The notes beneath the pieces are model-generated. The model was not told where the DNA came from and ran no database searches. It worked only from the letters and a program-made list of their open reading frames with translations. From assembly GCF_043290135.1 (NCBI RefSeq), contig NC_134704.1, positions 17,524,001 through 17,588,000 of the forward strand: a stretch of 64,000 nucleotides of DNA, given 5' to 3'. How positions within the stretch are numbered: position 1 is the stretch's first letter; each line of letters begins with the position of its first letter. A program made the position numbers and the translations under genes. This document shows positions 1-10,687 of this stretch, in pieces. The stretch is from Rhipicephalus microplus (taxonomy: Eukaryota; Arthropoda; Arachnida; Ixodida; Ixodidae).

Positions 1-64
1 TCCACTATATGGCGTCTCTCCTAATCGTATGGTGGTTTTGGGACAATAAACGCCGACCATATAT
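1..64 (+). repeat. Ruka-like SINE, 3' tail only (cut by window edge)
   Basis: The first 60 bases match the conserved 3' body of the tRNA-derived SINE seen in full elsewhere in the window (for example 61059-61298): the ggcgtctct block, then an atggtggttttgggac block. The head lies outside the window. The copy is diverged. Confidence 0.75.
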
Positions 65-540
65 AACCGTTCTAGTTACAGTTTAGATCGTTGGGGACCA
101 CTGGCAATAATTTGTAAAACAGAAGTCCTCCGCATTAAAGTATTTTGGAATTACTTTCTAAAAGGACGACCTCCCGTTTGGTATTAAATTTGATTCTAAT
201 ATTGAAATTATCTCGCTGTAATGCAATGAGTTGTATACACCTTGGTTAACTTAAGCAATCTCAATCGATTCACGAGAGATCTCGGCGGGACGAAGCCACC
301 ATGCTTCCGCCTGCACCTCGTGCATTCCTAATGAAGCTTTCAGTAATTGGTGAACAATAACGAACCACGCTTATCTATTGTATTCAGGGAAATATTATTT
401 ACGCAACTATCATGGGTTAAAAAAAACGTTAACGCATTTGGACTCCGCCTGGCCGACCGCGCATATTATCCAAATGTTTTTTTTTTCGCAAAATGTTCAG
501 TTGCGGAAGTGTCTGCGAAATTATATTCGTTACATCGTTT
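65..540. other. no recognisable feature
   Basis: AT-rich unique-looking sequence. The only open frames are short and overlap in several frames without coding character. Confidence 0.5.
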
Positions 541-544
541 TTTC

Positions 545-800
545 ATCTAATATTTAACGCGATAGCGTTAAAGAGCTCGTTTCTCAGAAATTTCGGTGTG
601 TGCGTCGGCATAATTGGTTGTGACCGAAAAATTATCACCTTTGTGTGACCGAAAAATTGATAAACATGCAAATATAATAGAATCATAAAAAAATTTTGGG
701 TCTGAGCGGGGATTCGAACCTGTGGCCAAGCGGGTGTTCCGGCGCACAGCAGCGACTCTGCTTGTAAATTCAGTGAAGATAACTTCATCTGCTTGGAAAT
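545..800 (-). repeat. possible tRNA-related dispersed repeat
   Basis: Read on the minus strand, a B-box-like block (ggttcgaatccccgctcag, about 703-721) is followed by an AT-rich body. The end is a small palindrome at 553-572, with arms tttaacgc and gcgttaaa around a gata loop. A polymerase III B box and an AT-rich tail suggest a tRNA-derived SINE unlike the Ruka type. No second copy is visible in the window, so the family assignment is inference. Confidence 0.35.
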
Positions 801-3718
801 GCAGTGAATGTAACTTTAATGGTTTATAAACACCCAAGTCCTGCATACATGCTTCACAATACATCATGAAATATTGCCGTGATAATGCGTGGTACAAGCG
901 TACGTTGCCATCAGCGTCAGAACAAAGGATTAGCATAATGACGTCATAGTTTAAAGCCGGTCACCTTTTATAAAAGGCGCACACGTTACTGCACCCTTAA
1001 GGCCACGTAGTGTGTGCATAGCAAGTTCGAAAAATTTCATACACTTAGTGTTTGAAGCATGCACTAGGAACAGAATATCGCTATCGCATTCAACTCCTCA
1101 AGAATAAGCTTAAGGGTCCCCATTTTTTTTTCCAGAGAAGGGTTTGTAGTTTAGCTATTCGATACTAGGTAGCACACTTTCGAACATGTTTAATCTAACT
1201 AAACGTTCATTATAATGCTAACTAGAGCCCCTTAAGTTGGGATGACTTCCGCAAAGTATGCCTATATCCTCGGAATGGGCAGTCTTCACGCGGTATCACA
1301 GAGCTCGAACAACGCCACCTTTTTTATTGACAGGTGGAAAGTAAGTTTGCGAGTGCGTGAGGGAATGATTGGTACAATGAGGTAACGTAACAGCAAGCAT
1401 TTAAATGTTGTCAACGACGCCTGTCACGTATAATTAAAATGGTCTCCTGCCTGGAACTAAGTGTAGGTTTGGAATATATTCATCATCGCAACATCCGACC
1501 ACAATACTAATCACGTTGTTTCGCCGTCAGAGTAAAATATTCGCCTCTGCGTCTGACCTACCGTCTGATGGGCTGTTGCTTTCTCGCTGATAATGCTGAC
1601 AGTCGTGCCCTCTACTATTAGGCCTCCGTGATGACCTGTCGGTCTTAATAGCCTTTTGAAAATGCCGCTAACGTCCGTCAGAAGGCGCTTAGAGCAGTCA
1701 GCCGGCTTTACCGACCGGAAGAGAACGTCCAGACAGAAAACGGGCCTTCGCTACAGTAATGTACCCAGCGACGTCTCATCATCATTTCCGAAGATCACAT
1801 GAGACTGGAAGCGTCCAGTAGCGACGTGTCAGAGTAAAAAAACACAGCGCGCGAGGTGCAGCAAATGTCATTCGAAGATAGTAGGCAATGTGATGCCGAT
1901 ATTTGTGTACCCCGCTATGTTGGCGTGCTACATGAAAAGAACCACGAATTTTACTTAATCTCTGTTGCTAATGCGTTGCTAAGCTGCGCCTACTCAAATT
2001 ACAGTGGTGGCTAAAAGGATGCCAACTTTGTCACCCAGCTTTTGTTTTGTGGGCAACGTGATGGCAACGTGTGGGCAACATGAAAGACGACTGTGACAAT
2101 GACAACAACGATGATGATATATGTGAAACGTAGCACATTATTCGATGCCACTTTTGCTCCCCTTGCTGCTGATACCCGCGAAGGCCTTAGATATAAGGCG
2201 GAATTCCTTCATCTCTCTGAAACACGATGTGCGATCTATTTAAAATGCAGGTATACATGACGTATAACACCGGTTCTCTCATTGACATCATTCATTCCGT
2301 AGCGCTGTCTAAACTAACTATAAATTTGCCGAAGCTGTTCGTATTTCTCTCACCTTTATGAAAAGAGGTAAATGTTTTCATCGAAAAACTCTGTGTAGAG
2401 GATGGAGGTTCACCGTTTCCCCATTTTCCTAAAGGACAGATTAATTTTTTTCAAAGTCAGCACGCAAAACGAAATCGTGTTTCAAAACCAAATCATTAAA
2501 CCATCCGATCAGCAAGCAAGCTGATCGATGTATTTCCAGCTTTTAACTCCCCGGTTTCGTCCCGCAATTGTTGACATGAGCTCTCGCATTGAACGCTTGA
2601 GTGGAAAATCCTGTAGCATGGGACACGAAGGTCATCGCGTTGGTTCGTTCAGTGAATGCGCTAACGCAAGCGTTGAACGACGACAGAACCTTAGAGCCAT
2701 GCATACCCAGGTGTTCCAACTTGGAAGCACCTCTTTAATGAAGGGTCGGCTGTTGCTCCGCTTGTCACAATGTTCGAAGCTGTTGAAAGTAAGTTTCGGG
2801 GCCGATTTTTTCATATATACCGAATATATCAGTGCTTCTTGCTCTTCAAACTGGTGCGCAAATAGTTTGAGGATTATTCATTTTAGCTGTTCCTAGTAAG
2901 ATTCGCTTATTTTTTTGTATAAAGGCACTCCTTTTAGCTGCGGTTTCTTTTAACAAAACAGAAGGCCACATAATTTTGGGGGAGTTCCTATTGGTACAGA
3001 CATTCAATGAAAAGTGCTCTTTTGAACGAAAGTTTTTGCTAGTTGCATGGCAACTATGAACTGTGAAATAATGTACTTCTCAATAATCCACACTATATAG
3101 CCAACGAAAAACACCATAACTCTAACCATAAAGCAAATGTTAGAAACATGCTTGGATGCGTCAAATATGCATAGATAAAACTTAGGAAAATACCAAAGAT
3201 ATAATCTGCGTCAGTTATACTACTTAGGTACCACAAGAAAGATTATGCTGCCTTTATTTCAATGAATTGATGACATTTAGAGTCTGATGGTATGTAAAAG
3301 GCCGTAAAATGTTCCTCAGCCGACAAAACATTACACACACTATGGTGAGCTTCGTGACGCGCGGCTGCTAAAGCGATCAGCCCCGTACTCGTAAGCTCAA
3401 TTGAACAATTATATCACGCTACGTTAAAAAAAGTAGAGTTCACGTTCATATAGTGACCACACAGAACATACTAAAATATAATGTTTTGTTGCAGAGATTT
3501 CAGAAGGCCCGGGAATACTAGAATCGCATTTTTATGCCTTCAGGAAACTGGTTCATGTAAAAAAAGCAAAACATGAACAAAAACTGTCTTGGGTATCCAA
3601 ACCAGCATGAAAACCTTAGCGCTTAGCATATTAATGATGCAAACGAGCCTGAACGAAGTTACTAGAAATTAACACCCCAAAAATTGGCCCGAATCTACAT
3701 GTTACACTGTAAATGTCG
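801..3718. other. gene-poor stretch, nothing recognised
   Basis: No domain, RNA gene or repeat could be identified. The longest open frame (2528-2896 +, 122 codons) overlaps another on the opposite strand and has no recognisable motif, so I do not call it. Confidence 0.5.
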
Positions 3719-3990
3719 TCGAAAGACGATAGTCTTGCATCTGGAGAGAGTGAACAAAACGTTTATTTGATATTATGCGCAAGAAAATCGGTGAATGGTA
3801 TTCTGAAGGCGCTGCGTTAGAGTGCCTCGAGCGTGTAACGAAGGCGAACAAGCGCATCTAGGCATGTTAGACACGAGCGCCATCTTGCAGTTATCTTCGA
3901 AAACGAAGGCGTGCGTGACCACGGAGAAAGATGCGCGCCAGTCACGGAGGTGATAAGGTGTAGAATTGAAAGCGACGGGCAGGTGCGTTC

Positions 3991-4105
3991 ACCGTGCCGT
4001 CGTAGCAAAGCGTCGGAAACACCTTCTTGAGCATCGCGTTGCACTGTCAGCGCAGTGCGTTAAACGCTACAGTCCCTAGAGTTACTTGTGTGTGCCTCTT
4101 CTAGC
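3991..4105 (+). repeat. dispersed ~110-bp repeat, copy 1
   Basis: Aligns over about 110 bases with 63126-63235 at roughly 80-85 percent by eye. Shared blocks include gcaaagcg, ggaaacac, tgagcatcg, gttgcac and ttgtgtgtgcctct. Similarity stops abruptly on both sides, as expected for an interspersed repeat of unknown family. Confidence 0.65.
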
Positions 4106-4276
4106 ATAAAGGCCGACATACAAAACATAGACATGTTGTAATGGCGCCTCAGATATGCGCAATAATTGCTTTTTTAATTGACATTCGCACAACTATGAAC
4201 GCTAAACCTTGAGCAATATCGGTGGGCGCTGCGGACGGGGTTGGCCGTTTGGTGCCGTTTGAGGTATCGTTAGAAC

Positions 4277-4277
4277 G

Positions 4278-4324
<47 letters not shown>
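4277..4324 (+). repeat. (GACA)n microsatellite
   Basis: About twelve uninterrupted GACA units following two GGAC units. This is the source of the Thr-Asp-Arg-Gln repeat open frames here, which are not genes. Confidence 0.95.
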
Positions 4325-4386
4325 CAAAATTTTTTGGGGAAGATCTCCAAGAAAGACTATCGTCTTTAAAAGTGAGCTGGATGGAA

Positions 4387-4817
4387 CAGCATTTTCGATG
4401 GAAGCGAAAATGCTGTAGGCACGTGTGCTCAGATTTCGGGTGCATATTAAAGAACCCCAGGTGGTCGAAATTTCCGAACGCCCCACCGCGGGTGGTTTAG
4501 TGGCTAAGGTACTCGGCTGCTAACCCGCAGGTTGCGGGATCGAATCCCAGCTGCGACGGCTGCATTTCCGATGGAGGCGGAAATGTTGTAGGCACGTGCG
4601 CTCAGATTTGGACTCACGTTAAAGAAACCTAGGTGGTCGAAATTTCCGGAGCCCTCCCCTACGGCGTCTCTCTCAATCATATGGTGGTTTTGGGACGTGA
4701 AACCCCACATATCGATCAATCAATCCATCGAAATTTCCTAAGTCCTCTACTATAGCGTCTCTCATAATCATATGGTAGTTTTGGGACGTTAAACCCCACA
4801 TATCAATAAAAAAATGA
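4387..4817 (+). repeat. older Ruka-like SINE interrupted by a younger one
   Basis: The body of an old SINE copy runs 4387-4475 and resumes at 4728-4817. Between the halves lies the younger full SINE, and tcgaaatttcc is duplicated at 4465-4475 and 4728-4738. Joining the halves at the duplication restores the normal SINE order (gtggtcgaaatttcc, then the agtcctctacta block), which proves nesting. Confidence 0.8.
4476..4727 (+). repeat. Ruka-like tRNA-derived SINE, full length, nested
   Basis: The head has a tRNA-like region: an A-box-like tagtggctaagg and a B-box gggatcgaatccc. The SINE body follows and the tail is (ATCA)n. It sits inside an older copy with an 11-bp target-site duplication. The internal A and B boxes would act as the polymerase III promoter. 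Ruka is the tRNA-related SINE known from ixodid ticks; I assign the family from its characteristic body. Confidence 0.88.
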
Positions 4818-5910
4818 TATTACACGAATACAAATGATGTACACGGATACAAGTTTCTTCCATAGCTTCCGTTTTACATATCATACGCGATAAAAAGTAG
4901 AGTACTGCAACATATTTCTTTGATGTTCGATGAATGCAGGAGCAAGGAGCTGCCGATCGCTCTACAGTCTTCGCGTTTCCGGCGACGCGCGAATTCTCGA
5001 GGGCCCAAGAACTGTTTACGGCTATATGTCATCTGCACATTGCTCGAAGCTAGTGCGACGAAGATGCGAAAATTCAAGAAGGGCAAAACTGCAATAAAAA
5101 CGGACACGAAACAAACAAAAAGACTTCTGCATGAGCAAACAGACGTCCCGACACTCGAAGAGCAGTGGCAACAGCGCGCACCCTCGGCCTACAAGGATTC
5201 TGTCCCTGCTCGGAGTGAACCGTGACGTAAATCTTCATATTCCTCGAGTGCGACAATGTTCCTAGCTCTCCCGAAGTGTGCACAGGCACGATATATCCCT
5301 TTGCGCGCCAAAGTGTAACTCAACTTTTGTTCTGTATGTGCTCGGAAGTCTGAGAGAAAAAAAAAGTTACGCCACACTTTTGCAAAATATAATGCTTAAA
5401 CCTTTGCCTGCTTCTGTTTTGCTATGCTTTTACTTCATTTTTTCTGCCACTTGAGCGGCACAGCGTAGTACAGTTTTAGTGCTTTTTTATTGCTCCTTTT
5501 CGTAACGCGATGTTCAGCTGTTTATAATACTTTGATTACGCATTTCGCGTTGATAGTGCTTTGGTAAGGTCAACTGCTCTTCAATATTCAAATTGATGTG
5601 CGTGACAGGCATTTTTCAGAGGTCCCAAGACGATCTGTTAACACCTTATACTGGTACTCCTTTACCTGTATGATGTCTGTAGCTTAGTCGTCTGCTGCAG
5701 TTTTGCATTCCCATGTAGTATCGTCAAATATTATTACCAAAGTTTTACGTTCGAAGTATTCATTTCAACTAGCCGGCCAATGAAGCTCGGTCGTGATCTT
5801 GTACTACTGATTATTTTTGTCGATGAACTTATTTATGCCCACCAGTGGTTATATTTCGAAATAAAAGTGAATATATCTAAGATAACTGCCAGTTGAGCGT
5901 GTTGGTATAC
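4818..5910. other. no recognisable feature
   Basis: AT-rich sequence with several short overlapping open frames (such as 4920-5225 +, 101 codons) in which I recognise no motif. Confidence 0.5.
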
Positions 5911-5911
5911 C

Positions 5912-6128
5912 TTCATGAAAAAACAAGTGCTAAAAATACACACTAAGAGAGGACAAAGACGAGCGCTTACTATAGCAACTGAAAATTTTATTTCGAAGCG
6001 AACACCAATATATGCATAACACGCGTGTACATCATTTCGAGCTTCGAAATAAAGTTTTCAGTAGCTAGTAAACGGTCGTCCGTGTCCTCTCTGAGTGTGT
6101 GTATATTCAGCGCTTGTTTCGTCATGAA
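5912..6128. mobile_element. fold-back MITE with ~88-bp inverted arms
   Basis: Left arm 5912-5999 and right arm 6041-6128 are imperfect reverse complements along their whole length. Both outer ends read ttcatga and both inner ends read atttcgaagc, with an agagaggaca core between. The spacer is 41 bases. Flanking TA dinucleotides fit a Tc1/mariner-type target, which is inference. There is no coding capacity. Confidence 0.8.
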
Positions 6129-6735
6129 TATATCTACATTCTTCAGATGCAGCGATGTCGGAATCACGTCGAGTGCCTAAAATAATTTGCAAACCAAGAA
6201 TTTTCCAATAAATAGTCAACTTCGTGCGCTCAGTTACTTGAAATGATTCTTCGGTTTAGCCCAGTTTCACGTGTTCGCCAAGGCAGTATTCCTTGTGTTG
6301 GTTTGTAAGACCAGACTCGCGAAACGACCCCGCACTCCTTTTTTTTTCATAAGCTATACTGTTGTGTGCACACAACAAAGGCCTTGCAGTCAGAGCTCGT
6401 CGTTATGTGATGTTTTCTCCGTCCGTGTTTGCAATAGCGCTCTTTTTTTAAGTGTGAATACACTTTATAAGCGACCCCAAACCATCCACCGCCGTCGGCG
6501 GCGTCCGCAGTCTTCTCTCTATCTTTAAAAGAAAGAGGACTTGGCGGGCCGCAGCGCTACGCTCTACCGAATAAGCCACGGACGCGACGCTGATATCGTT
6601 GTCAGTAACGCACCTTATACCCCCTCCCCCTTCACTCGCTCCTCCGCTCTCCTCGCTCGCTGCAGCTGCGCGCGCACCCCTCTCTCTCGCGCGCCCGCCT
6701 TCTCTCTCAGTCTCCCGTCGAGAGCGGGTCGTGCG
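6129..6735. other. upstream region of the basic-repeat ORF, nothing else seen
   Basis: Becomes GC- and pyrimidine-rich (ctctc and cgcgc blocks at 6620-6720) just before the ORF. No promoter element can be assigned with confidence. Confidence 0.4.
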
Positions 6736-7179
6736 ATGGATGTCCCAGAGGCAACGCTACCTTCAACAACGAATGCAGTACAACCGAATGCCAGCACTGC
6801 ACCCGTCGTTGGAGGTGACGGTACCGCGGTGGTTTCGCCGACGTTGGAAGACAAGGCGGCGCTGCGAAGGGCTCGTGAGACCGAACGTAAGCGGGCGAAG
6901 CGTGAAGCGGATGCCGAACTGCGTGCTCGCGAGGCCGAGTGCAAGCGGGCGAAGCGTGCAGCGGATGCCGAACTGCGCGCTCGCGAGGCCGAGGACAAGC
7001 GGGCGAAGCGTGCAGAGGATGCCGAACTTCGCGCTCGCGAGGCCGAGGACAAGCGGGCGAAGCGCGCAGCGGATGGTGAACTGCGCGCTCGCGAGGCCGA
7101 GATGAGGCGTCAGCATCGAGCCGCGAACGCGGCCCAAGAAGCGGAACGACAACGCAAGCGTCAGGTGGTGTCTCCCTGA
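6736..7179 (+). CDS. basic, 18-residue-repeat protein fragment (possible Helitron/Helentron N-terminal part)
   Basis: The frame is open from 6541, but the first plausible AUG is at 6736 (MDVPEATLPS), giving 147 residues. After about 40 residues it contains five tandem 54-bp units (6868 to about 7130). These encode the highly charged 18-mer RAREAEDKRAKRAADAEL with small variations, predicted as one long basic helix. Such Lys/Arg/Glu/Ala repeats precede the Rep domain in many arthropod Helitron/Helentron proteins as I remember them. This assignment is supported only by nearby Rep-like and endonuclease-like relics. The frame stops at 7177, while a second frame continuing downstream (GYDRV..., about 7150-7310) carries on, suggesting a frameshift near 7150. 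It could also be an unrelated low-complexity ORF. Confidence 0.45.
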   Translation: MDVPEATLPSTTNAVQPNASTAPVVGGDGTAVVSPTLEDKAALRRARETERKRAKREADAELRAREAECKRAKRAADAELRAREAEDKRAKRAEDAELRAREAEDKRAKRAADGELRAREAEMRRQHRAANAAQEAERQRKRQVVSP

Positions 7180-8567
7180 GTGGCTACGATCGCGTGACCC
7201 GGGCCCTCGCCGAGAGAAGGGCTGGTGGACTGGACGTCTTCCTAAAGCGCTACCGGCCCTTCAGTGAAGAGCTCAGGCGACAGCAGGACCGGACCCAACT
7301 CCTGGTCTTAAGCCTAGTTCACACTGAAACATCCGCTTTCTACAGCGACCGAAATTCCCCTGCCGCCGAAACGCAGCGTCGTTCGCACTGGACGCGCCCC
7401 GCGCCGCCGAATATGCCATCTACTACGGGGCGAACGCGGGATGGATGCGCTGTCACCCGCTTGTTGTCGCGGCTCGCAAACGCTACTACGCTATCCGGTG
7501 GTGTATACTTCGACGATTCTCGTACGTAAGAAGCAAGAAAAGACAGTACTGTTTACTTTGCTGGCAAGTTGCTGTCTTGTAATGCACGAAGAGCAGAAAA
7601 ACCACCGACGCCAGCAGCGTTGGTGGGTTTGTTTTGCTCTGCAAGACCGCAACAAGCTCGGTCACGCCAACAGCAAGCTCGGTCACATCTTTCACGAAAT
7701 ACGGAGGCGAAGTAGGCACAGAGTAGGTTAAACTCCCGTTGGTTTCAACATTCAGTTACATGCACTGCGGCATAACAAGTGAGTAGGGCTTGGCCGCCAT
7801 TTTTTGAAATTCCTTGGCTAGCGCTCCTATTGGTCCGCGGTGACCGATTCGGCGGCAGACGCCGCAAAAATCGGTCCGAGAGCGATCGCCGCGGAGAGGG
7901 CTCTTTCGGCGGATCTCGCCGCCGCCGAACCGGATTCGGAGCACTTTCGGCGGCCGGTATGCTCAGTGTGAACGCGGCCTTACAGCGTGCCGACCTCGCT
8001 CCTGATGCATCGCCGCGAACGTGTCCCACTGACGACCCGTGCTCCTTCGCCCGGAGTGGAAGCCGGGGCGAGTACTGCGGCGTGTGCTTGGTTGGACACG
8101 TCTACGCCAACGTCCTCTCGCATGCCGTGTGTACTTCGCCGCTCAGAGACGACTCGCCGTACGCCTCCGTCTACACCAGTGCCTACTCCAGCGATGCCAT
8201 CCTGGTTGTGACCGTCTACCTGGCCCCGAACCTCTCGAGAGATGACGTCTTGGAGCAGATGGATGCGGCGATGGAGAGTGAGTCTGTGCGCGCGCGTCCC
8301 TCGGTTCCGATTGTGGTGGTGGGTGACTTTAACGTGGACGTTAGAAAGGACAATGGCTGGTTGGTTGACCACATGCTCAACAATTACTCGATGACGTGTC
8401 TGTCTCTCGAGTTTCCGACCACGATCAACGGTGGCTTCATAGACTTGGCGTTCAGTAGGAACTGTACGGTCCGCTCCGTCTTGCCGGATCCGCTCACGGT
8501 ACATTTCTCGTATCACAAAGCACTGGTACTAACCGTGAGCTACAACGATAACACGAATAGGTGCTAA
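7150..8567 (+). pseudogene. endonuclease (EEP)-domain ORF split by a MITE
   Basis: The 5' part (7150-7310) encodes GYDRVTRALAER...GLDVFLKRYR. The 3' part (7983-8567) encodes an endonuclease/exonuclease/phosphatase-like domain. Its motifs are GDFNV at 8322-8333, an IDLAF segment near 8440, and HFSYHKAL near 8502 in place of the usual S-D-H. These contain the metal-binding Asp/Asn and the C-terminal His. The two parts are in the same frame once the TTA-flanked MITE (7311-7979) and one TTA are taken out. The SYH variant of the SDH motif is, from memory, typical of the endonuclease domain of Helentrons; an EEP domain from a LINE is the main alternative. No Rep or helicase motifs adjoin it, so the element is broken. 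The stop is TAA at 8565, and an AATAAA-like block follows near 8650. Confidence 0.55.
7308..7982. mobile_element. TTA-flanked MITE (PIF/Harbinger-like) inserted in the endonuclease ORF
   Basis: TTA is duplicated at 7308-7310 and 7980-7982. The terminal inverted repeats are agcctagttcacactga at 7311-7327 and, from the other end, ggccgcgttcacactga (complement of 7963-7979), identical at 14 of 17 positions. The element is 669 bp with no transposase frame. TTA/TAA target sites are characteristic of PIF/Harbinger. The superfamily is inferred from target site and end sequence only. Confidence 0.75.
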
Positions 8568-8581
8568 TCTGTAGTGTAGTT

Positions 8582-8600
8582 TGTGTGTGTGTGTGTGTGA
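8582..8600 (+). repeat. (GT)n microsatellite
   Basis: About nine GT units in the 3' flank of the endonuclease relic. Confidence 0.9.
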
Positions 8601-8751
8601 CGCGCTCGCGATGTGTGCATTTAATGCATCGTACGAAAATCTTGAAGTGTAAATAAATAATACTTCGTATATAATGTATTTGTGTACAAATGCTTCATGA
8701 CAAACAACACTTAAATTCATTAATTACACTATAATCATCATTATCAGTAAT

Positions 8752-9033
8752 AAAACTCCCAAGCATTTCCCCGAGGGTGAACATGGTTAAGTGCGAATGC
8801 ACGGGGTGATGCTATGAGGGGGAGTAAAGTTAAAATCCGTTGGCATTCGCCAGTGAGTTAACGTAAACTCCCCCGTGTGATCAAATTGCGATTCCCAGAA
8901 ACCATTACACCATGAAGGCACCATAGTGTGATTAATAAATATAATAGTGCAAATTAATAAATACCCCTCATAGCATCACCCCGTGCATTCGCACATAACC
9001 ATGTTCACCCTCGGGGAAATGCTTGGGAGTTTT
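8752..9033. mobile_element. fold-back MITE with 70-bp near-perfect terminal inverted repeats
   Basis: Left arm 8752-8821 and right arm 8964-9033 are reverse complements over 70 positions with one mismatch, starting aaaactcccaagcatttccc. The spacer is 142 bases and AT-rich. The element is non-coding. The high arm identity suggests recent activity or recent gene conversion between the arms. No clear target-site duplication is seen because the right end merges into a T run. Confidence 0.9.
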
Positions 9034-9052
9034 TTTTTTCAGATGGACAACT

Positions 9053-9311
9053 GATTGATTAATTGATTGATTGATTGACATGTGGGGTTTAACGTCCCAA
9101 AAACACCATATGATTATGAGAGCCGCCGTAGTGGAGGGCTCCGGAAATTTCTACCACCTGGGGTTCTCTAACACGCACCCAAATCTGAGCACACGGGCCT
9201 ACAACAATTCCGCCTCCATCGGAAATGCAGCCGTCGCAGCCGGGATTCGATCCCGCGACCTGCGGGTCAGCAGCCGAGTACCTTAGCCACTAGACCACCG
9301 CGGCGGTACTT
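9053..9311 (-). repeat. Ruka-like SINE, full length, with 12-bp target-site duplication
   Basis: Minus-strand copy: the (GATT)n tail is at 9053-9077 and the tRNA-like head ends near 9306. The duplication agatggacaact is at 9041-9052 and 9312-9323. It carries the antisense 71-codon open frame that recurs in several SINE copies and is not a gene. Confidence 0.92.
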
Positions 9312-9519
9312 AGATGGACAACTAGAGAAAACAATAGATAAATGAGAAATTGTTAAATAAACTTTAATTTGCTAAGCAGTCATTTCGCTTATGCAATAAA
9401 GCTCTGAAGTGTAAAAAAAAAGGCACCACTTGCTGTATCTCTGCAAACGTGCCCTACGGGATAGGTGGTTCAACTCACATTGTAAAGCCTTTTACGTTTC
9501 ATGCAGTATGTGTACTGCG

Positions 9520-9645
9520 CAATGTTAGTGCACCTTAAAGAACACTAGACGGCGCGTATTGCCGGAGTCCTCTTTTATGCATGCTTCATAATCATATGAT
9601 AGTTTTTGCCCATGAAACCCCAAAACTTACTTTTTTTTTCGTGAA
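9520..9645 (+). repeat. diverged partial SINE
   Basis: Order of blocks resembles the SINE body: ttaaagaacact, ccggagtcctc, cataatcatatgatagttttt, ccatgaaacccc. The head is missing or unrecognisable. Confidence 0.55.
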
Positions 9646-10687
9646 CCAATATATGCCCGAATTACACTCGAGTTAAACACACGTAGTATGACACATAAAC
9701 GTGTATACCAGTGCATCTGTTGCTACGTTATATATAGTATAAAACACATGGCTGGTTGCTGACTACCATTGTACTACATGAAAAAAAATGCGATATTAAG
9801 TTCACAGGAAATAGTAATATTAAGAGATTCGTTATTCACAGAACGCCTTGTGCTGCTAAATGAACAACTATACATGAACAAATCCGCTGAGAAGGCGTCA
9901 CGCTACACGCGAAAAAAAACAAAACAAACAAAAAGAAAACCAAAAAAGTTACCTAACGAGACATGTTTTCGAATAACATCCAAGCTGCCTTGCAGCCGTC
10001 TTTCTCGCGGCGTCTTCATAGAACCAGCTTCATTAACGGACGCCTACAGGTACGATGGCTTACATAGTGGTATATATAAGGTTAAATAGAGGTACTATGG
10101 GACGTGGGATGTAAAAAAAAAAACAGTATCCTGTCAATTTACCGCGCTGTTGATTTCAATGTAGAGATGTGTCTAATACGTCGCGCATATAGGCTTCCAA
10201 TTGAAGCCATAAGCGGGTCAATGAAGCGCATCGGTCAATCATTCTTGAGCCACGGTGAACACGATCCAATCTAGTAAAAGGCTGCCCCGACGCCTTTCAT
10301 CGGCGTTGCCTCAGCGGTCTTACGAAACACCGGACAACCGGGTTGGTGAATGCAGCGTGCTCACACCACTGAAATTGGTGAAGTTCGAATAACCTGCACG
10401 GGTTTAGTTGGTATATGACGGCGTCTAAATACCTCTAGCGTTTAGCCACACTTCAAGAATCGCACTTGTTTTGTACCGTGTGTCCGAACTATCATACTCG
10501 CTGATCATAGACTGGGAACAAGTTATTTGAATATTCAATGCACTTTTGTTTAGTTTATTTCCCAGTAACTTGTTGGTAAGTGATATTTAGTTGGTTAGAC
10601 ATGCAAAAAAAAAAAAAAACACCCGACCCACGCGTTACGCGCAGCACCGCCACAGAGAAAGCTAGAAAAGCGACCCTTCTAGAGCCT
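9646..10687. other. no recognisable feature
   Basis: AT-rich. One 106-codon open frame (9769-10089 +) is Lys-rich and looks like translated A-rich sequence. Confidence 0.45.

Larger units (their letters stand above)
3722..4367 (+). mobile_element. putative non-autonomous element with inverted ends and a (GACA)n array
   Basis: The ends carry the same hairpin in opposite orientation: aaagacgatagtctt at 3722-3736 and its reverse complement at 4352-4367, each followed inward by a ggag block. Inside are a dispersed ~110-bp repeat (3991-4105) shared with 63126-63235 and, close to the right end, a (GACA)n microsatellite. Short inverted ends, a terminal hairpin and a subterminal tetranucleotide array resemble Helentron-associated (HINE-type) elements. 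That assignment is inference, since no target-site evidence was found. Confidence 0.4.

Noticed and set aside
4202..4500. Frames with repeated CLSV or DRQT
   Set aside because: Translations of (GACA)n.
8039..8516. Overlapping frames on the minus strand opposite the endonuclease domain
   Set aside because: Shadow frames of the GC-rich endonuclease ORF; the sense strand carries the recognisable GDFN and SYH motifs.
9071..9286. A 71-codon open frame beginning MIDMWGLTSQ that recurs at several places (9071, 39384, 60.4, 61.4, 62.6 kb; reverse at 4.5 kb)
   Set aside because: It is the antisense translation of the SINE body. The repetition reflects SINE copy number, not a conserved protein.
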